From Nitrosococcus halophilus Nc 4 (GTDB lineage Bacteria; Pseudomonadota; Gammaproteobacteria; Nitrosococcales; Nitrosococcaceae): a DNA stretch of 64,000 nucleotides. Location of the stretch: assembly GCF_000024725.1 (NCBI RefSeq), contig NC_013960.1, forward strand, positions 3,644,001-3,708,000, in the 5' to 3' direction. Numbering within the stretch: position 1 is the first letter of the stretch; each line of letters begins with the position of its first letter. Positions 18,951-29,959 of this stretch are shown in pieces. The notes beneath the pieces were generated by a model, which ran no database searches, was not told where the DNA came from, and worked only from the letters and a program-made list of their open reading frames with translations. The translations under genes and the position numbers were made by a program.

Positions 18951-19397
18951 ATGGACATACGAAAGATCAAGAAGCTGATTGAATTGCTCGAATCCTCCGG
19001 TATTGATGAGCTCGAAATCCATGAAGGAGAGGAGTCAGTCCGTATTTGTCGCCATAGCCAGTCTACGGTTCTCCCCCCGACCCCGGCGGCACCAGCCATG
19101 ACTCCTCCTGAGCCTCCCCCCCCCAAAGAGGCCCCCTCCAAAAAGGAAGAAGAAATCCCTTCCGGCCATCTCGTCAAGTCACCGATGGTTGGCACTTTTT
19201 ACCAATCCCCAACACCAGGGACGAAGCCATTCGTAGAGATTGGGCATCAGGTTGCGATGGGTGACGTGCTCTGCATCATCGAAGCCATGAAAATGTTCAA
19301 TCAAATCGAGGCTGATCAAGCGGGAACCATTGCTGCCATTCTCGTTGAGAATGGACAACCCGTGGAATATGGTCAGCCCTTATTCGTCATAAAGTAG
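18951..19397 (+). CDS. accB: Biotin carboxyl carrier protein of acetyl-CoA carboxylase
   Basis: 148 residues. An N-terminal oligomerisation segment ([20 protein letters not shown]) is followed by a Pro/Ala/Glu-rich linker (about 40-70) and a biotinyl domain (about 72-148). The biotin attachment site is K114 in [11 protein letters not shown], and the thumb-type segment [14 protein letters not shown] is present. It carries carboxybiotin between AccC and the AccAD transferase in the first step of fatty acid synthesis. It lies four bases before accC. Confidence 0.97.
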   Translation: MDIRKIKKLIELLESSGIDELEIHEGEESVRICRHSQSTVLPPTPAAPAMTPPEPPPPKEAPSKKEEEIPSGHLVKSPMVGTFYQSPTPGTKPFVEIGHQVAMGDVLCIIEAMKMFNQIEADQAGTIAAILVENGQPVEYGQPLFVIK

Positions 19398-19401
19398 TTC
19401 C

Positions 19402-20742
19402 ATGCTGGATAAGGTTGTTATCGCTAACCGGGGCGAAATCGCCCTGCGTATTTTACGGGCTTGCCGGGAGTTAGGCATCAGGACAGTAGCTATCCACTCC
19501 GAGGTGGATCGCGAGCTCAAGCATGTCTTGCTTGCAGACGAAACCGTCTGTATCGGACCCGCGGCATCATTTCAAAGTTATTTAAATATCCCCGCAGTAA
19601 TCAGTGTCGCCGAAATTACCGATGCCATTGCCATCCATCCAGGTTATGGCTTTCTGGCTGAAAATGCTGATTTTGCTGAACGAGTTGAGCAAAGCGGCTT
19701 TGTGTTCATCGGTCCACGGGCCGAAACCATCCGCCTAATGGGCGATAAAGTTTCTGCCATTAAAGCCATGAAATCCTCGGGCGTGCCTTGCGTACCTGGC
19801 TCTGAAGGACCACTGGGAGAAGATGACGAGGAAAATCTAGCGATTGCCAGAGAAATCGGCTATCCAGTCATGATCAAGGCTGCAGGCGGTGGGGGCGGCC
19901 GGGGTATGCGGGTGGTTCATTCTGAAGCACACCTGTTAACGGCGATTTCCCTTACTCGGACGGAAGCCGGCGCCGCTTTTAGCAACGACATGGTTTACAT
20001 GGAAAAGTATTTGGAAAATCCTCGCCATGTGGAATTCCAGGTTCTGGCCGATGCCAATGGTCAGGCCATCCACCTTGGTGAGCGGGACTGTTCTATGCAA
20101 CGTCGCCACCAAAAAGTGATTGAGGAAGCACCTGCCCCCGGCATCACCGATGAACAACGGCAACGTATGGGTGAAGTCTGCGCCGAAGCCTGCCGCAAGA
20201 TCGGTTATCGAGGAGCGGGTACCTTCGAGTTCCTCTATCAAGATGGGGAGTTTTATTTCATTGAGATGAATACCCGCGTCCAGGTGGAACACCCGGTGAC
20301 CGAAATGATCACGGGTATTGATATCGTCAAAGAGCAACTCCGTATTGCCGCCGGGGAGAAATTGAGTTATCGCCAGGAAGATATTGAAATCCGAGGCCAT
20401 GCCATTGAGTGCCGGGTTAACGCCGAAGATCCTCGCAATTTCATGCCCAGTCCAGGGACAGTCGCCATGTACCATGCACCCGGAGGCCCAGGAATAAGGG
20501 TCGATTCCCACCTGTACACGGGCTATACGGTCCCGCCCCACTACGATTCTTTGATTGGCAAAATCATCGCCCATGGGGAAACCCGGGAATCTGCCATCGC
20601 ACGCATGCAAACAGCCCTCACTGAACTGGTCATCGAAGGCATTAAGAGCAATGCTCCCCTCCACCAAGATATCCTGAGAAACGCCCACTTTCGGGCAGGG
20701 GGCACTAACATCCACTATTTAGAACGAATGCTCGGGCTATAA
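19402..20742 (+). CDS. accC: Biotin carboxylase subunit of acetyl-CoA carboxylase
   Basis: 446 residues, the standard AccC length, with an N-terminal pre-ATP-grasp domain ([17 protein letters not shown]). The ATP-grasp domain shows the Gly-rich loop [49 protein letters not shown] and [14 protein letters not shown] with the catalytic Arg. The C-terminal domain runs from [13 protein letters not shown] onward. It carboxylates the biotin on AccB using ATP and bicarbonate. prmA follows after 17 bases. Confidence 0.98.
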   Translation: MLDKVVIANRGEIALRILRACRELGIRTVAIHSEVDRELKHVLLADETVCIGPAASFQSYLNIPAVISVAEITDAIAIHPGYGFLAENADFAERVEQSGFVFIGPRAETIRLMGDKVSAIKAMKSSGVPCVPGSEGPLGEDDEENLAIAREIGYPVMIKAAGGGGGRGMRVVHSEAHLLTAISLTRTEAGAAFSNDMVYMEKYLENPRHVEFQVLADANGQAIHLGERDCSMQRRHQKVIEEAPAPGITDEQRQRMGEVCAEACRKIGYRGAGTFEFLYQDGEFYFIEMNTRVQVEHPVTEMITGIDIVKEQLRIAAGEKLSYRQEDIEIRGHAIECRVNAEDPRNFMPSPGTVAMYHAPGGPGIRVDSHLYTGYTVPPHYDSLIGKIIAHGETRESAIARMQTALTELVIEGIKSNAPLHQDILRNAHFRAGGTNIHYLERMLGL

Positions 20743-20759
20743 TCTCCTGCAGATATTCG

Positions 20760-21638
20760 ATGGCTTGGATTCAGCTTTACTTCGAGGTCAATGCCGACAA
20801 GGTCGAGCACTTATCAAACCAATTAAGCGAGATAGGCGCGGCGGCGGTGACACTACTAGATGCCGCCGACCAACCTCTTCTCGAACCACCGCCAGGAGAT
20901 ACCCCCTTGTGGACCCAGACCCGCGTTAGCGCCCTCTTCCCCGTGGGCACTGATCTGGACGCTCTACTGGAGGGGTTAAGACAGGATTGGGCCCCGGGAA
21001 CGTTTCCTAGCCACCGCTGGGAAATCCTAGCAGACCAGGATTGGGAACGGGCCTGGATGACCCACTTTAAGCCGATGCAGTTTGGTTCGCGGCTTTGGAT
21101 TTGCCCCAGTTGGCTCCCTCCCCCTGATCCCACGGCAGTAAATATCTTGCTTGATCCTGGCCTGGCCTTTGGTACGGGCACCCACCCCACCACCGCGTTA
21201 TGCCTGGAGTGGCTAGCCAACACCAACCTCAGTCAAGCCCAGGTCATTGACTATGGCTGCGGTTCCGGCATCCTGGCAATTGCTGCCCTTAAGCTGGGGG
21301 CTGCTGCGGCTTTTGCGGTGGATTATGATCCCCAAGCCCTGATGGCTACCCGGGAAAATGCTGCCTGTAATGGAGTGGCCTCTCAGCTTCAAGCTTTATC
21401 ACCGTCTGAACTTGCAGAAACCCAAGCTGACTTCTTGGTAGCGAATATCCTGGCTGGTCCTTTGCAGGAATTAGCCCCTTGCTTTGCTAAATTAGTTCAC
21501 CCGGGTGCTCGTCTCGCTTTGTCAGGCATCACTTCGGAGCAAGTCCAACCGCTTATTCAGGCCTACCATCACTGGTTCACCTTCGATGTTCCTGTAGTCA
21601 GAGAGAATTGGGCCTTGCTAGCTGGCTACCGTCACTAA
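20760..21638 (+). CDS. prmA: Ribosomal protein L11 methyltransferase
   Basis: 292 residues. An N-terminal substrate-recognition domain (about 1-60) and linker lead into a class I SAM-methyltransferase domain. Family motifs are DQDWERAWMTHFKPM, LLDPGLAFGTGTHPTT, the SAM site VIDYGCGSGILAIAA and the NPPY-like VANILAGPL. It trimethylates lysines and the N-terminus of ribosomal protein L11. The accC-prmA-fis order fits gammaproteobacteria. Confidence 0.97.
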   Translation: MAWIQLYFEVNADKVEHLSNQLSEIGAAAVTLLDAADQPLLEPPPGDTPLWTQTRVSALFPVGTDLDALLEGLRQDWAPGTFPSHRWEILADQDWERAWMTHFKPMQFGSRLWICPSWLPPPDPTAVNILLDPGLAFGTGTHPTTALCLEWLANTNLSQAQVIDYGCGSGILAIAALKLGAAAAFAVDYDPQALMATRENAACNGVASQLQALSPSELAETQADFLVANILAGPLQELAPCFAKLVHPGARLALSGITSEQVQPLIQAYHHWFTFDVPVVRENWALLAGYRH

Positions 21639-21725
21639 AATAAGTTTAGACCTTTATCCAATTTGCAGTCAGGGGTATGATGATTGCCCCTCAGGTAATC
21701 CCTTCTGGTATCTGGAATAGAACTT

Positions 21726-21741
21726 GCGAGCAACAGCTCGC
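21726..21741 (+). other. Hairpin in the fis leader
   Basis: GCGAGC-AACA-GCTCGC forms a perfect 6-bp stem with a four-base loop, about 54 bases before the fis start. There is no T-run, so it may affect RNA stability or be incidental. The rest of the 156-base gap shows nothing recognisable. Confidence 0.35.
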
Positions 21742-21794
21742 CGAAGCACAGGAAATTTTGATAGTTGATGTTACAAGCCGAGAGTGGTGGCCGC

Positions 21795-22091
21795 ATGACC
21801 GACGAGCCTACACAAACCGAACCCTGCAAACTGACCATCAGCGAGGAGCATCGTGATTCACCCATTAGAGAATGCCTCCGGCATGCGCTCGACGAATATT
21901 TCGATCGTCTCAATGGGCACGACCCTGCCGACCTCTATGAAATTGTGATGAGGGAGATTGAACCTCCATTGTTGGAAGCAACGTTGAAGCGTACTGGTGG
22001 CAATCAAACTAAAGCTGCTAAATTCCTGGGTATGAACCGCGGCACCCTTCGCAAAAAACTAAGACAATACGGTATTAACACCATTAATTGA
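21795..22091 (+). CDS. fis: DNA-binding protein Fis
   Basis: 98 residues from ATG 21795, the normal Fis length. The C-terminal helix-turn-helix is GGNQTKAAKFLGMNRGTLRKKLRQYG, recognised by its parts GNQTKAAKFLGMNR and LRKKLRQYG; the upstream helices include DLYEIVMREIEPPLL. Fis bends DNA, organises the nucleoid and controls rRNA promoters and growth-phase genes. TTG 21765 and ATG 21768 would add about ten residues not seen in the family. It lies between prmA and purH. Confidence 0.95.
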   Translation: MTDEPTQTEPCKLTISEEHRDSPIRECLRHALDEYFDRLNGHDPADLYEIVMREIEPPLLEATLKRTGGNQTKAAKFLGMNRGTLRKKLRQYGINTIN

Positions 22092-22181
22092 TACAATCCC
22101 GGGCCGATCTTTTAGGATTTGAAGTGAATCACTAACTCCCTAACTTGGAAATTCCAGGTCAGAACCTCACTAAGGAAGTCT

Positions 22182-23750
22182 ATGAAACCTATAGCCCGCG
22201 CCCTTATCAGCGTCTCCGACAAAACCGGAATAGTGGCGCTTGCACAGCAACTCCAGACACAGGGTGTCGAAATCCTATCTAGCGGCGGCACCGCCCAACT
22301 ACTCCAAAAGCACGGCATTAGCGTCATAGAGGTCTCAACCTATACGGGTTTCCCAGAGATGATGGGAGGACGCATCAAAACCCTCCACCCCAAGATCCAT
22401 GGAGGCATCCTGGGGCGAAGGGAAATTGACACCGCCACCATGGCTGAGCACGGCATCAACCCCATCGACCTGGTGGTCGTCAATCTTTATCCCTTCGAAC
22501 AAACGGTGGCAAAACCAGATTGCGACCTAGCTACCGCCATTGAGAATATCGATATCGGTGGACCGACCCTGCTTCGGGCTGCGGCCAAAAACCATGCCGC
22601 AGTCACCGTCATCGTCGATCCAGCCGACTATGAGCAAGTCCTCACCGAAATAGCGGCCAACAACGGCGCTGTTTCCCCTTCTGCCCGCTTCCAATTGGCA
22701 GTAAAAAGCTTCGAACACTGCGCCCGCTACGATGCCGCTATTGCCAATTACCTGGGGACAATTAACCCGGAAGGTGAAAAAAGTGCGTTTCCCCACAGCT
22801 ACAGCATCCAGTTTGCCAAAAAGCAAGAAATGCGTTACGGGGAAAACCCTCACCAGCAGGCAGCCTTCTATGTGGAGCATGCTCCTCCAGAAGGCACTAT
22901 CGCCGCCGCCCAACAACTACAAGGAAAAGCCCTCTCCTTTAATAATATCGCTGACACAGACGCCGCTTTGGAGTGTGTAAAAGCTTTTCACGAGGCCCCC
23001 ACCTGCGTCATTGTAAAACATGCCAACCCCTGTGGAGTCGCCACCGGAGAAAATCTGCAAGCAGCTTATGAACGAGCCTATAGCGCCGATCCTAGCTCTG
23101 CGTTTGGCGGCATTATTGCTTTCAACCGACCACTGGATGCCGCCACCGCAAAAACTATCCTTGAGCGTCAATTTGTTGAAGTGATCATTGCCCCTACAGT
23201 GGAAGCCGCAGCCCAGGCAATCCTCGCCACTAAGCCTAATGTCCGGGTATTAGCCTGTGGTGAATGGCCGCCCCAGGCAAAGGCCGGATTGGATTACAAG
23301 CGGGTTGTTGGCGGTCTATTACTCCAGGAGCAGGATATCAGCACGGTAGCTTTGGAAGCGCTTCGTACCGTAACGGAACGATCACCCACCCCTCAGGAGT
23401 TCAAGGATCTCATATTTGCCTGGCGGGTAGTAAAATTTGTCAAATCCAATGGGATCGTCTATGCCAAAGACGAACAAACAATAGGAATTGGGGCTGGACA
23501 AACCAGCCGAGTGATGAGTAGTCAAATTGCAGGACTTAAAGCAAAGGAAGCTGGCTTCTCGGTCCAAGGCGCAGTTCTCGCCTCAGATGCCTTTTTTCCC
23601 TTTCGAGATGGCCTGGATGCGGCTGCTAAAGAGGGTATCAGTGCTGTTATCCAGCCAGGCGGCTCCAGACGCGATGAGGAAGTCATCGCTGCTGCCAATG
23701 AACAGAATATTGCAATGATTTTTACCGGAATGCGTCATTTCCGCCACTAA
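22182..23750 (+). CDS. purH: Bifunctional AICAR formyltransferase/IMP cyclohydrolase
   Basis: 522 residues. The N-terminal IMP cyclohydrolase (MGS-like) domain has [16 protein letters not shown] and [14 protein letters not shown]; the C-terminal AICAR transformylase domain has [32 protein letters not shown] and [11 protein letters not shown]. It performs the last two steps of IMP synthesis. In many gammaproteobacteria purD follows purH; here the next gene is cyaA, so purD must be elsewhere. The upstream gene is fis, 90 bases away. Confidence 0.98.
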   Translation: MKPIARALISVSDKTGIVALAQQLQTQGVEILSSGGTAQLLQKHGISVIEVSTYTGFPEMMGGRIKTLHPKIHGGILGRREIDTATMAEHGINPIDLVVVNLYPFEQTVAKPDCDLATAIENIDIGGPTLLRAAAKNHAAVTVIVDPADYEQVLTEIAANNGAVSPSARFQLAVKSFEHCARYDAAIANYLGTINPEGEKSAFPHSYSIQFAKKQEMRYGENPHQQAAFYVEHAPPEGTIAAAQQLQGKALSFNNIADTDAALECVKAFHEAPTCVIVKHANPCGVATGENLQAAYERAYSADPSSAFGGIIAFNRPLDAATAKTILERQFVEVIIAPTVEAAAQAILATKPNVRVLACGEWPPQAKAGLDYKRVVGGLLLQEQDISTVALEALRTVTERSPTPQEFKDLIFAWRVVKFVKSNGIVYAKDEQTIGIGAGQTSRVMSSQIAGLKAKEAGFSVQGAVLASDAFFPFRDGLDAAAKEGISAVIQPGGSRRDEEVIAAANEQNIAMIFTGMRHFRH

Positions 23751-23885
23751 GCCCTAGCCCCAATAGGCACCAGGCTAGACTGGAAATCAACTCCTGGAGG
23801 GATAAGGAATTTTAGGGTTTTCCCAAGGACTATAAGCTCTGGCCGTGGATGACACCAGCGCTTACCTCCCCTTACCTCTACCAAG

Positions 23886-23927
23886 GCCACAGCACCCTGT
23901 ACCATGCTTGCCACAGTACCCTGTACC
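23886..23927 (+). repeat. 18-base direct repeat flanking the cyaA start codon
   Basis: GCCACAGCACCCTGTACC (23886-23903) and GCCACAGTACCCTGTACC (23910-23927) differ at one base and are 24 bases apart. The proposed cyaA ATG (23904) lies exactly between them. There is no ribosome-binding sequence before that ATG. Confidence 0.7.
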
Positions 23928-26738
23928 CTACTCCATAAGGATATCCGGCAACGCTTCTTTGCCCTCAATCGCCATCGCCTAGGCCGGGTTCGCGAATCGT
24001 TGCGGCCACGGCAACGGGTTTTCCTCGATGCATTGCCGCTGTTATTCCATACCAACCACCCTCTCTTACCTGGTTTTTCAGGCACCCGCACTCCTTGTGG
24101 AATTTCTAATTATTCTCCTCCAGTCACTGCCATCCGGGCCGGGCAATCCATTAGCAAGGGTTTCTCCTACAAAAAATGGACCCCTCCCATCCATCCGATT
24201 TATGGGCTTTTCCTTATGGGAAGCAGCGGCACCGTGGCCCAATCCAAGCAAAGTGATTTCGATATCTGGGTTTGTTGCCGCCCTGGATTGCCACCCACTG
24301 ACAGAAAAATCCTCCAAGATAAATCCACTCTCATTGAAGCCTGGGCAGCAAACCTTGGAATAGAAGTGCACTTTTTTTTGGTTGACGAAGAGGAAATCAG
24401 GGAAGGACATTTTGAGTCCCTATCGAGAAGCAGCAGTGGTTCTGCTCAACGCTATTTATTACTGGATGAATTTTATCGGACTGGACTGCTAGTTGCCGGA
24501 CGTTCGCCCTTGTGGTGGCTTATTCCACCCGAATACGAGCTTCACTATGAGAACTTAGTACAAGAGCTCTCGCGCAAACATCTGCTCCGAACAAATGATT
24601 ACCTGGATTTTGGTGGTATTCCACAGCTACCGGCAGCAGAGTTTTCTAGTGCTGCCCTCTGGCAACTCAATAAAGCCATCGACTCGCCCTACAAGTCATT
24701 GCTCAAATTACTGCTGATGGAATGCTATGCTTCCGAGTACCCCCATATCGACCTGCTTTGCCGGCATTATAAACGAGCAGTCTATGCAGGCAAAACCAAC
24801 CTTGATGAGCTGGATCCCTATGTCATGATGCTACATAAAGTGGAAACTTATCTGCAGCATCGAGGAGAAACCGAGCGTCTCGAATTAGCCAGATGCTGCT
24901 TCTATTTTAAAGCCAATGAACCCTTGAGCCGACCAGGGCGAGCCGACCGCCCTGCCTGGCGCCGGCAACTCCTACGGATGTTGAGCGCTTCATGGGGCTG
25001 GGATCAGGCCCGACTGCTCCAATTAGATAGCCGTTCAGAATGGAAAAGCCCTCAAGTTATGAAAGAGCGGCAACGGTTAGTGGATCAATTGACCCATAGT
25101 TACCGCCAACTCTCCCATTATGTCGGTACTCAAGCGAAGCAAACCCCCCAAACCCAGCGGGATTTGCATATCTTGGGACGCAAACTTTATGCGGCTTTTG
25201 GGCGTAAAACCGGGAAAATTGAATACATCAACCTAGAAATCTCCAGTAATCTGAGGGAAGAATGGTTGTCCCTTTATCAATTAGATCAGCCCAACTCTCC
25301 TGCAGGGTGGATTTTATACCAGGGGCGGTTCACCCCCGGAGACCATGGCGGCACCGCTCTAAAACATGGCCATAATGTCACAGAACTACTGGTCTGGGCC
25401 TATTTTAATGGCCTTATCAGCCACGCTACTCACCTTGCAGCCTACTCTAAAAACGGCATGCCTAAACCCGTTGAGCTGCAAGCTTTGCAGGCACAGTTAC
25501 AAAAGCTATTCCCCCATCCTGGTCTCCACGGGCAAACTTTGGATAACTATACTATTCCTCCCACCATTGAACGGGCGGTGGTTTTTATCAACGTGGGCAT
25601 TGATCCCATGGCCCACCGCACCCGCCAAGGAATACACCTCACCAGCACCCAGGCCGATCCCTTGAGTTATGGCGGGGCGAGGGAAAATCTCGCCCTTTCC
25701 CTTGAGATGGTGTTGCTGTCAAGCTGGAAGGAAGTTCTGGTCATCCCCTACAGGGGAAGCCAAGGCATCTTAGATTGTCTCAGTGAATATCTCCGCTGGG
25801 CCCCCCTTTCAGAGGGGCAACCACCACCAGCGCTCACTACCGGCTGCTACTCCACAAGCCACGGGCGGCATATTGCCGAACGGATCGAAATCCTCTTCCA
25901 GAATATCGTGAGCTGCTATTATCAAAACTATCCTCCCCATACGCGATATGTACTGGGGATAGGACAAGATTATTTTATCTTGTGGTTTGAAAATGACAGT
26001 TTATATACCGAAAAATGGCCTAGCAGGGAAGCGCTGCTAAAAGCCCTAGGGCGCCCTCAACCCATTTTTACCCCTGTAGTCTTGGATCGGCATCTTTCCC
26101 ACTGGGCCTTTTTACATCGCTTGTTTGAAGCTAATTTACCAGGGCAAGTACAGTGCTTCTATCGCACTCAATCCAAAGGAACAGAGCTTTTTATCTTAGA
26201 CGAGCGCGGATCACTATTTCACCAGATTTATCCAGAAACAAACGCAAAAACCCTGTTGGCTCACTACTCACGTTTTCTTGATACCACCGTCGAACGCCTC
26301 AATTTGACGCTTTCACCGGGACACCACAATATAATTGTGGATAAAGCAGTCTATTACCGGCTACGTCAAAGTAACCACGGACCTTGGATACTCGAACGCA
26401 TGCAACCCGCCCCTCCTCCCCAACCCAGCACCTATTTTCAGGTTCAGGTGCTAGGCGACGTGCTAGGTAATGACAAGATTTTTACGGTTTTTTGCGATAA
26501 TCGGGAATTTTCCGCCTTTGAATATGGTGCCGACCTCTACCGAGAGGTGGCCCACCACATACTCCGGCAACGAAGCGATCATGAACCGTATCCTATTTAT
26601 ATCACCGATTTGGATCTCTCACCTGCCTTGCTCGATCGCGAATCCCTGGGTTCTATCCAAACCGTACACCTTCTTAACTATAAGCGTGTTATTGAAGATC
26701 AACTCAATCAAGCACTTGCCGAACTCACCTCCGATTAA
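23904..26738 (+). CDS. cyaA: Class I adenylate cyclase CyaA
   Basis: 944 residues, related to enterobacterial CyaA (about 850 residues). The nucleotidyltransferase-like catalytic part has [20 protein letters not shown] with D118 and D120, followed by [33 protein letters not shown] and [18 protein letters not shown]. The C-terminal half, the regulatory part in E. coli, is present and about 100 residues longer. It converts ATP to cAMP in the cytoplasm. The start is uncertain: ATG 23904 has no ribosome site and lies between two direct repeats. The gene follows purH. It is unrelated in fold to the class III cyclase at the left of this window. Confidence 0.95.
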   Translation: MLATVPCTLLHKDIRQRFFALNRHRLGRVRESLRPRQRVFLDALPLLFHTNHPLLPGFSGTRTPCGISNYSPPVTAIRAGQSISKGFSYKKWTPPIHPIYGLFLMGSSGTVAQSKQSDFDIWVCCRPGLPPTDRKILQDKSTLIEAWAANLGIEVHFFLVDEEEIREGHFESLSRSSSGSAQRYLLLDEFYRTGLLVAGRSPLWWLIPPEYELHYENLVQELSRKHLLRTNDYLDFGGIPQLPAAEFSSAALWQLNKAIDSPYKSLLKLLLMECYASEYPHIDLLCRHYKRAVYAGKTNLDELDPYVMMLHKVETYLQHRGETERLELARCCFYFKANEPLSRPGRADRPAWRRQLLRMLSASWGWDQARLLQLDSRSEWKSPQVMKERQRLVDQLTHSYRQLSHYVGTQAKQTPQTQRDLHILGRKLYAAFGRKTGKIEYINLEISSNLREEWLSLYQLDQPNSPAGWILYQGRFTPGDHGGTALKHGHNVTELLVWAYFNGLISHATHLAAYSKNGMPKPVELQALQAQLQKLFPHPGLHGQTLDNYTIPPTIERAVVFINVGIDPMAHRTRQGIHLTSTQADPLSYGGARENLALSLEMVLLSSWKEVLVIPYRGSQGILDCLSEYLRWAPLSEGQPPPALTTGCYSTSHGRHIAERIEILFQNIVSCYYQNYPPHTRYVLGIGQDYFILWFENDSLYTEKWPSREALLKALGRPQPIFTPVVLDRHLSHWAFLHRLFEANLPGQVQCFYRTQSKGTELFILDERGSLFHQIYPETNAKTLLAHYSRFLDTTVERLNLTLSPGHHNIIVDKAVYYRLRQSNHGPWILERMQPAPPPQPSTYFQVQVLGDVLGNDKIFTVFCDNREFSAFEYGADLYREVAHHILRQRSDHEPYPIYITDLDLSPALLDRESLGSIQTVHLLNYKRVIEDQLNQALAELTSD

Positions 26739-26806
26739 GGCTTCCGCTCCCCCCTGCTCAGCTTTTATTATTAGCTAATCATTTCTCAATGAAGGGCCAA
26801 AAAACT

Positions 26807-27838
26807 ATGATCAGAGCGGGTATCGTGGGTGGAACAGGATACACAGGAGTTGAGCTGCTACGCTTGCTTGCGAACCATCCAAATGTTGAAATCGCCGCCA
26901 TCACCTCACGCACAGAGGCCGGCGCTGCAGTGAGCGAACTGTTTCCAAACCTCCGAGGTCACTTGGAACTTTGCTTTACCGAACCTGAACCTACCCGTTT
27001 AGCTGATGAGTGCGATGTGGTCTTCTTTGCTACCCCCCATGGAGTAGCTATGGATATGGTACCGGCACTGTTAGCGCAAAATACTCGAGTGATTGATCTA
27101 TCCGCTGACTTTCGTCTCTCTGATCCGGTGGTATGGGAGCGCTGGTATGGGCGTCCCCACGCGGCGCCTGACTTATTAGCTGAGGCGGTCTATGGTTTAC
27201 CGGAAATCAATCGAGAAACAATCGCCCAGGCGCGCCTAGTCGCCTGCCCAGGATGCTATCCTACCGCGGTACAACTGGGATTTCTGCCCCTGTTAGAGCA
27301 ACAGCTAGTGGACCCCGGCCAGCTTATCGCTGATGCGAAGTCGGGTGCCAGTGGGGCTGGCCGTAAAGCGGCCCTAGGGACCCTCCTTTGCGAAGCGAGT
27401 GAAAATTTTAAGGCTTACGGGGTGAGTGGGCATCGCCACCTCCCTGAGATTATTCAAGGACTTCATCAAGCCAGTCAATCCCCTGTAGGCTTAACTTTTG
27501 TCCCCCATCTCACCCCCATGATTCGGGGAATTCATGCCACCCTCTACGCTCAGCTTCAACGAGAGACCGATCTCCAGGCCGTTTATGAACAACGGTATGC
27601 CACGGCTCCCTTCGTGGATGTATTGCCGCCAGGAAGTCATCCAGAAACGCGCAGCGTCCGGGGCAGCAATATGTGCCGCCTCGCTGTCCACCGTCCATCA
27701 GCGGGCAACACGGTCATCGTCCTCTCAGTGACCGATAATTTGGTAAAGGGCGCCTCGGGCCAGGCCGTCCAAAATATGAATCTCATGTTTGGCCAAGAGG
27801 AAACCTGTGGGTTGACCCACATTGCTGTCATCCCTTGA
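26807..27838 (+). CDS. argC: N-acetyl-gamma-glutamyl-phosphate reductase
   Basis: 343 residues from ATG 26807. The NADPH-binding start is [20 protein letters not shown] and the catalytic cysteine is C150 in [14 protein letters not shown]. The family motifs [19 protein letters not shown] and [15 protein letters not shown] are also present. It reduces N-acetylglutamyl phosphate to the semialdehyde, the third step of arginine synthesis. An upstream ATG at 26789 would add six residues, but [14 protein letters not shown] is the usual family start and AAGGG lies upstream of it. No other arg genes adjoin it. Confidence 0.97.
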   Translation: MIRAGIVGGTGYTGVELLRLLANHPNVEIAAITSRTEAGAAVSELFPNLRGHLELCFTEPEPTRLADECDVVFFATPHGVAMDMVPALLAQNTRVIDLSADFRLSDPVVWERWYGRPHAAPDLLAEAVYGLPEINRETIAQARLVACPGCYPTAVQLGFLPLLEQQLVDPGQLIADAKSGASGAGRKAALGTLLCEASENFKAYGVSGHRHLPEIIQGLHQASQSPVGLTFVPHLTPMIRGIHATLYAQLQRETDLQAVYEQRYATAPFVDVLPPGSHPETRSVRGSNMCRLAVHRPSAGNTVIVLSVTDNLVKGASGQAVQNMNLMFGQEETCGLTHIAVIP

Positions 27839-27876
27839 TCTTCGCTTCCCTCTGCTCTAAGGATTCCCAAGCATAG

Positions 27877-28599
27877 ATGGCAAAACGCACGGACCCCCGT
27901 ATTGTCATCAAGGAACACCGTCCTTGGCGGGGATGGCTCTTTAGCATTGTCTTAATCACCGTGAGTGGGATTGGGGGTTGGCTGCTTTCCTCCCGCCTCC
28001 CTCCTCTCCTCCTAGAACAAACCCAAGGTACTCCCCAGTCGCCGGCATTGAGTTCCCAGGAACAACTTCCCCATCTACAACAAGAAAATATCCGTCTGCG
28101 GGAACGTCTAGCCCGGCTTCAACGGGAATTGGAAGTGGAACAGCATGCACGTGCTGATCTCAGCGCCAATTTAGTGAACTTACAAGACGAGATTCTGGGA
28201 CTCAAACGTCAACTGGCCACTTATAAAGGACTGGTGAAATCCCTTGAAGAGAAGGGCCTCCATATCCAAGATCTCACTTTGAGTAAGACGGCAACAGAGC
28301 GCTTGCTCCACTACCGTTTGGTCCTTACCCAAGGCCGCAGAGTGGACCGGTTGACCCAAGGCCAAGTGCATTTGGCCATCCAAGGTGTATTAGATGGAAA
28401 ACCGGCCCGGTTGGGACTCGATACCCTCTCCAAGGGTATCCCCCTTATGTTTAAGTTCAAGTATTTTCAAATCCTAGAAGGGGAATTATTGCTACCAAGA
28501 AATTTTAAACCAACTCAGGTTAAAGTTGCCCTAATCCCCAAGGACAATCCTTCCCAGCTAGTAGAGCAGACCTTTGACTGGAGATCATTAGGAGGCTAG
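27877..28599 (+). CDS. DUF6776-like coiled-coil membrane protein
   Basis: 240 residues. One membrane helix (about 21-38) follows a basic N-terminus. A coiled coil (about 60-130: LPHLQQENIRLRERLARLQR, then LQDEILGLKRQLATYKGL) and a C-terminal beta-rich domain (about 145-240) complete it. This layout and the position next to a bactofilin gene match the family now called DUF6776, whose function is unknown. It is probably a periplasmic coiled-coil protein anchored in the inner membrane; a role with the bactofilin in envelope organisation is only a guess from context. The bactofilin start follows 55 bases later. Confidence 0.75.
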   Translation: MAKRTDPRIVIKEHRPWRGWLFSIVLITVSGIGGWLLSSRLPPLLLEQTQGTPQSPALSSQEQLPHLQQENIRLRERLARLQRELEVEQHARADLSANLVNLQDEILGLKRQLATYKGLVKSLEEKGLHIQDLTLSKTATERLLHYRLVLTQGRRVDRLTQGQVHLAIQGVLDGKPARLGLDTLSKGIPLMFKFKYFQILEGELLLPRNFKPTQVKVALIPKDNPSQLVEQTFDWRSLGG

Positions 28600-28654
28600 C
28601 CACTATACTTCAAGGCCCACAATCCAAATTGACCATCCCTTGCCAGGAGAGCTT

Positions 28655-29104
28655 ATGATGTTTAAACGTCAGAAAAAATCTAAGTGCAGCGCCCAACTCG
28701 ATACTTTAATTGGAGAGCATACTCGGATTGAAGGCGATATCACCTTTAGTGGAGGACTACGGGTGGAAGGCTATGTAAAAGGAGATATCCTCGCCGAGGA
28801 GGAGGACTCCCTATTGACGATCAGCCAGGACGGGGCCATTGAAGGTCAAGTCAAAGTTCCCTATATCATTCTTAACGGTTCGATCACAGGCGATGTCCAC
28901 GCTCGCGAGCGCATTGAACTGGCGCACCAAGCACAGATCCATGGAGATGTCTATTATCACTTTATTGAAATGGCGGTAGGCGCCAAAATCAATGGGAGTT
29001 TGATCCATATGGAAGAAAAGCAGATTCCCAACCTAAAACTAGCGACTGGAGCCGATAGGGAAACTACCTCCCCCATACAGGGTCTTAAAGAAAGCAATAC
29101 TTGA
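28655..29104 (+). CDS. Bactofilin
   Basis: 149 residues. The central beta-helical bactofilin domain (about 17-115) begins LDTLIGEHTRIEGDITFSGG and continues with rungs such as LRVEGYVKGDILAEE, GAIEGQVKVPYIILNGSITG and GDVYYHFIEMAVGAKINGSL. Short, unstructured ends flank it. Bactofilins form nucleotide-free filaments that act as scaffolds for cell shape, stalks or wall enzymes. ATG 28655 has CAGGAGAG five to seven bases upstream. The DUF6776 gene before it and erpA after it are on the same strand. Confidence 0.92.
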   Translation: MMFKRQKKSKCSAQLDTLIGEHTRIEGDITFSGGLRVEGYVKGDILAEEEDSLLTISQDGAIEGQVKVPYIILNGSITGDVHARERIELAHQAQIHGDVYYHFIEMAVGAKINGSLIHMEEKQIPNLKLATGADRETTSPIQGLKESNT

Positions 29105-29166
29105 CTGTTCCAGTAGGTTTTAGATAATAAAAGGTTAATCTTTAAAATTTTGGAGATCACGCGATC

Positions 29167-29526
29167 ATGAGCACAACTAACGCCATTAACGCCATGCCAA
29201 GTCCGTTAATATTTACCGATGCTGCCGCCAGCAAAGTCAAGGAGCTTATCGAGGAGGAAGGTAACGATAAACTAATGCTGCGGGTGTTTATTAGTGGTGG
29301 CGGGTGCTCAGGCTTCCAGTATGGATTTACCTTTGATGAAACCTGCCACGAAGGCGATACTCAGGTAGAAAACGGCGGGGTCACCTTACTCATTGATCCC
29401 ACCAGCTATCAGTACTTGGTAGGAGCGGAAATCGACTATACCGAGGGCTTGGAAGGCGCTCAGTTTGTGATCCGTAACCCCAACGCGGCAACCACCTGTG
29501 GCTGTGGTTCCTCGTTCTCGGTTTAA
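29167..29526 (+). CDS. erpA: Iron-sulfur cluster insertion protein ErpA
   Basis: 119 residues of the A-type carrier family with the three conserved cysteines: one in [12 protein letters not shown] and two in [11 protein letters not shown]. The end SSFSV and overall length fit ErpA. It transfers [2Fe-2S] or [4Fe-4S] clusters to targets such as IspG/IspH and complex I. GGAG lies upstream of the ATG. It ends at a strong terminator, so the ferredoxin gene that follows probably has its own promoter. Confidence 0.95.
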   Translation: MSTTNAINAMPSPLIFTDAAASKVKELIEEEGNDKLMLRVFISGGGCSGFQYGFTFDETCHEGDTQVENGGVTLLIDPTSYQYLVGAEIDYTEGLEGAQFVIRNPNAATTCGCGSSFSV

Positions 29527-29561
29527 AAATCCCCCGCTACTCTTTTGGTATGATTGCAGCG

Positions 29562-29585
29562 CGCCCGCATGCTGCGGGCGTTTTT
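29562..29585 (+). terminator. Intrinsic terminator after erpA
   Basis: CGCCCGCA, three-base loop, TGCGGGCG, then TTTTT: an 8-bp GC-rich stem with a T-run, 36 bases after the erpA stop. It should separate erpA from the ferredoxin gene. Confidence 0.93.
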
Positions 29586-29617
29586 GTACCCCCAGCTAGG
29601 TTTCAGAAACATTGCCC

Positions 29618-29932
29618 ATGAGTGAACCTTACTATCGTTATCACGTATTTTTCTGCACTAATCAGCGGGATAATGGTCGCCCCTGTTGCCAGAACCATGA
29701 TGCTTTAGCACTTCGAAACTATGCTAAAGAGAAAGTAAAAGCCCTCGGGTTGGCCCAGCAGCGTCAAGTGCGCATTAACACTGCGGGCTGCCTTAACCGA
29801 TGCGCCCAGGGACCCACCATTGTGATCTACCCTGAGGGAACGTGGTATACCTATGCCAATCGTGAAGACATTGATGAAATTATCAATGAACACCTGATGA
29901 AGGGTCACCCCGTTGAGCGCCTGCGGATTTAA
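29618..29932 (+). CDS. Thioredoxin-like [2Fe-2S] ferredoxin
   Basis: 104 residues from ATG 29618. It has the thioredoxin-like [2Fe-2S] ferredoxin pattern: cysteines in FFCTNQRDNGRPCCQN and in TAGCLNRCAQGPTIVIYPEG, with WYTY and a C-terminal helix DIDEIINEHL. Such proteins (Shethna-type, also found as a domain in NuoE of complex I) carry a [2Fe-2S] cluster. The partner is unknown. The gene lies between erpA, a cluster donor, and a squalene-synthase-like gene 27 bases downstream with which it probably shares a transcript. Confidence 0.9.
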   Translation: MSEPYYRYHVFFCTNQRDNGRPCCQNHDALALRNYAKEKVKALGLAQQRQVRINTAGCLNRCAQGPTIVIYPEGTWYTYANREDIDEIINEHLMKGHPVERLRI

Positions 29933-29959
29933 GAGGAGCTCCCCTGAGGAGAAGTGATT

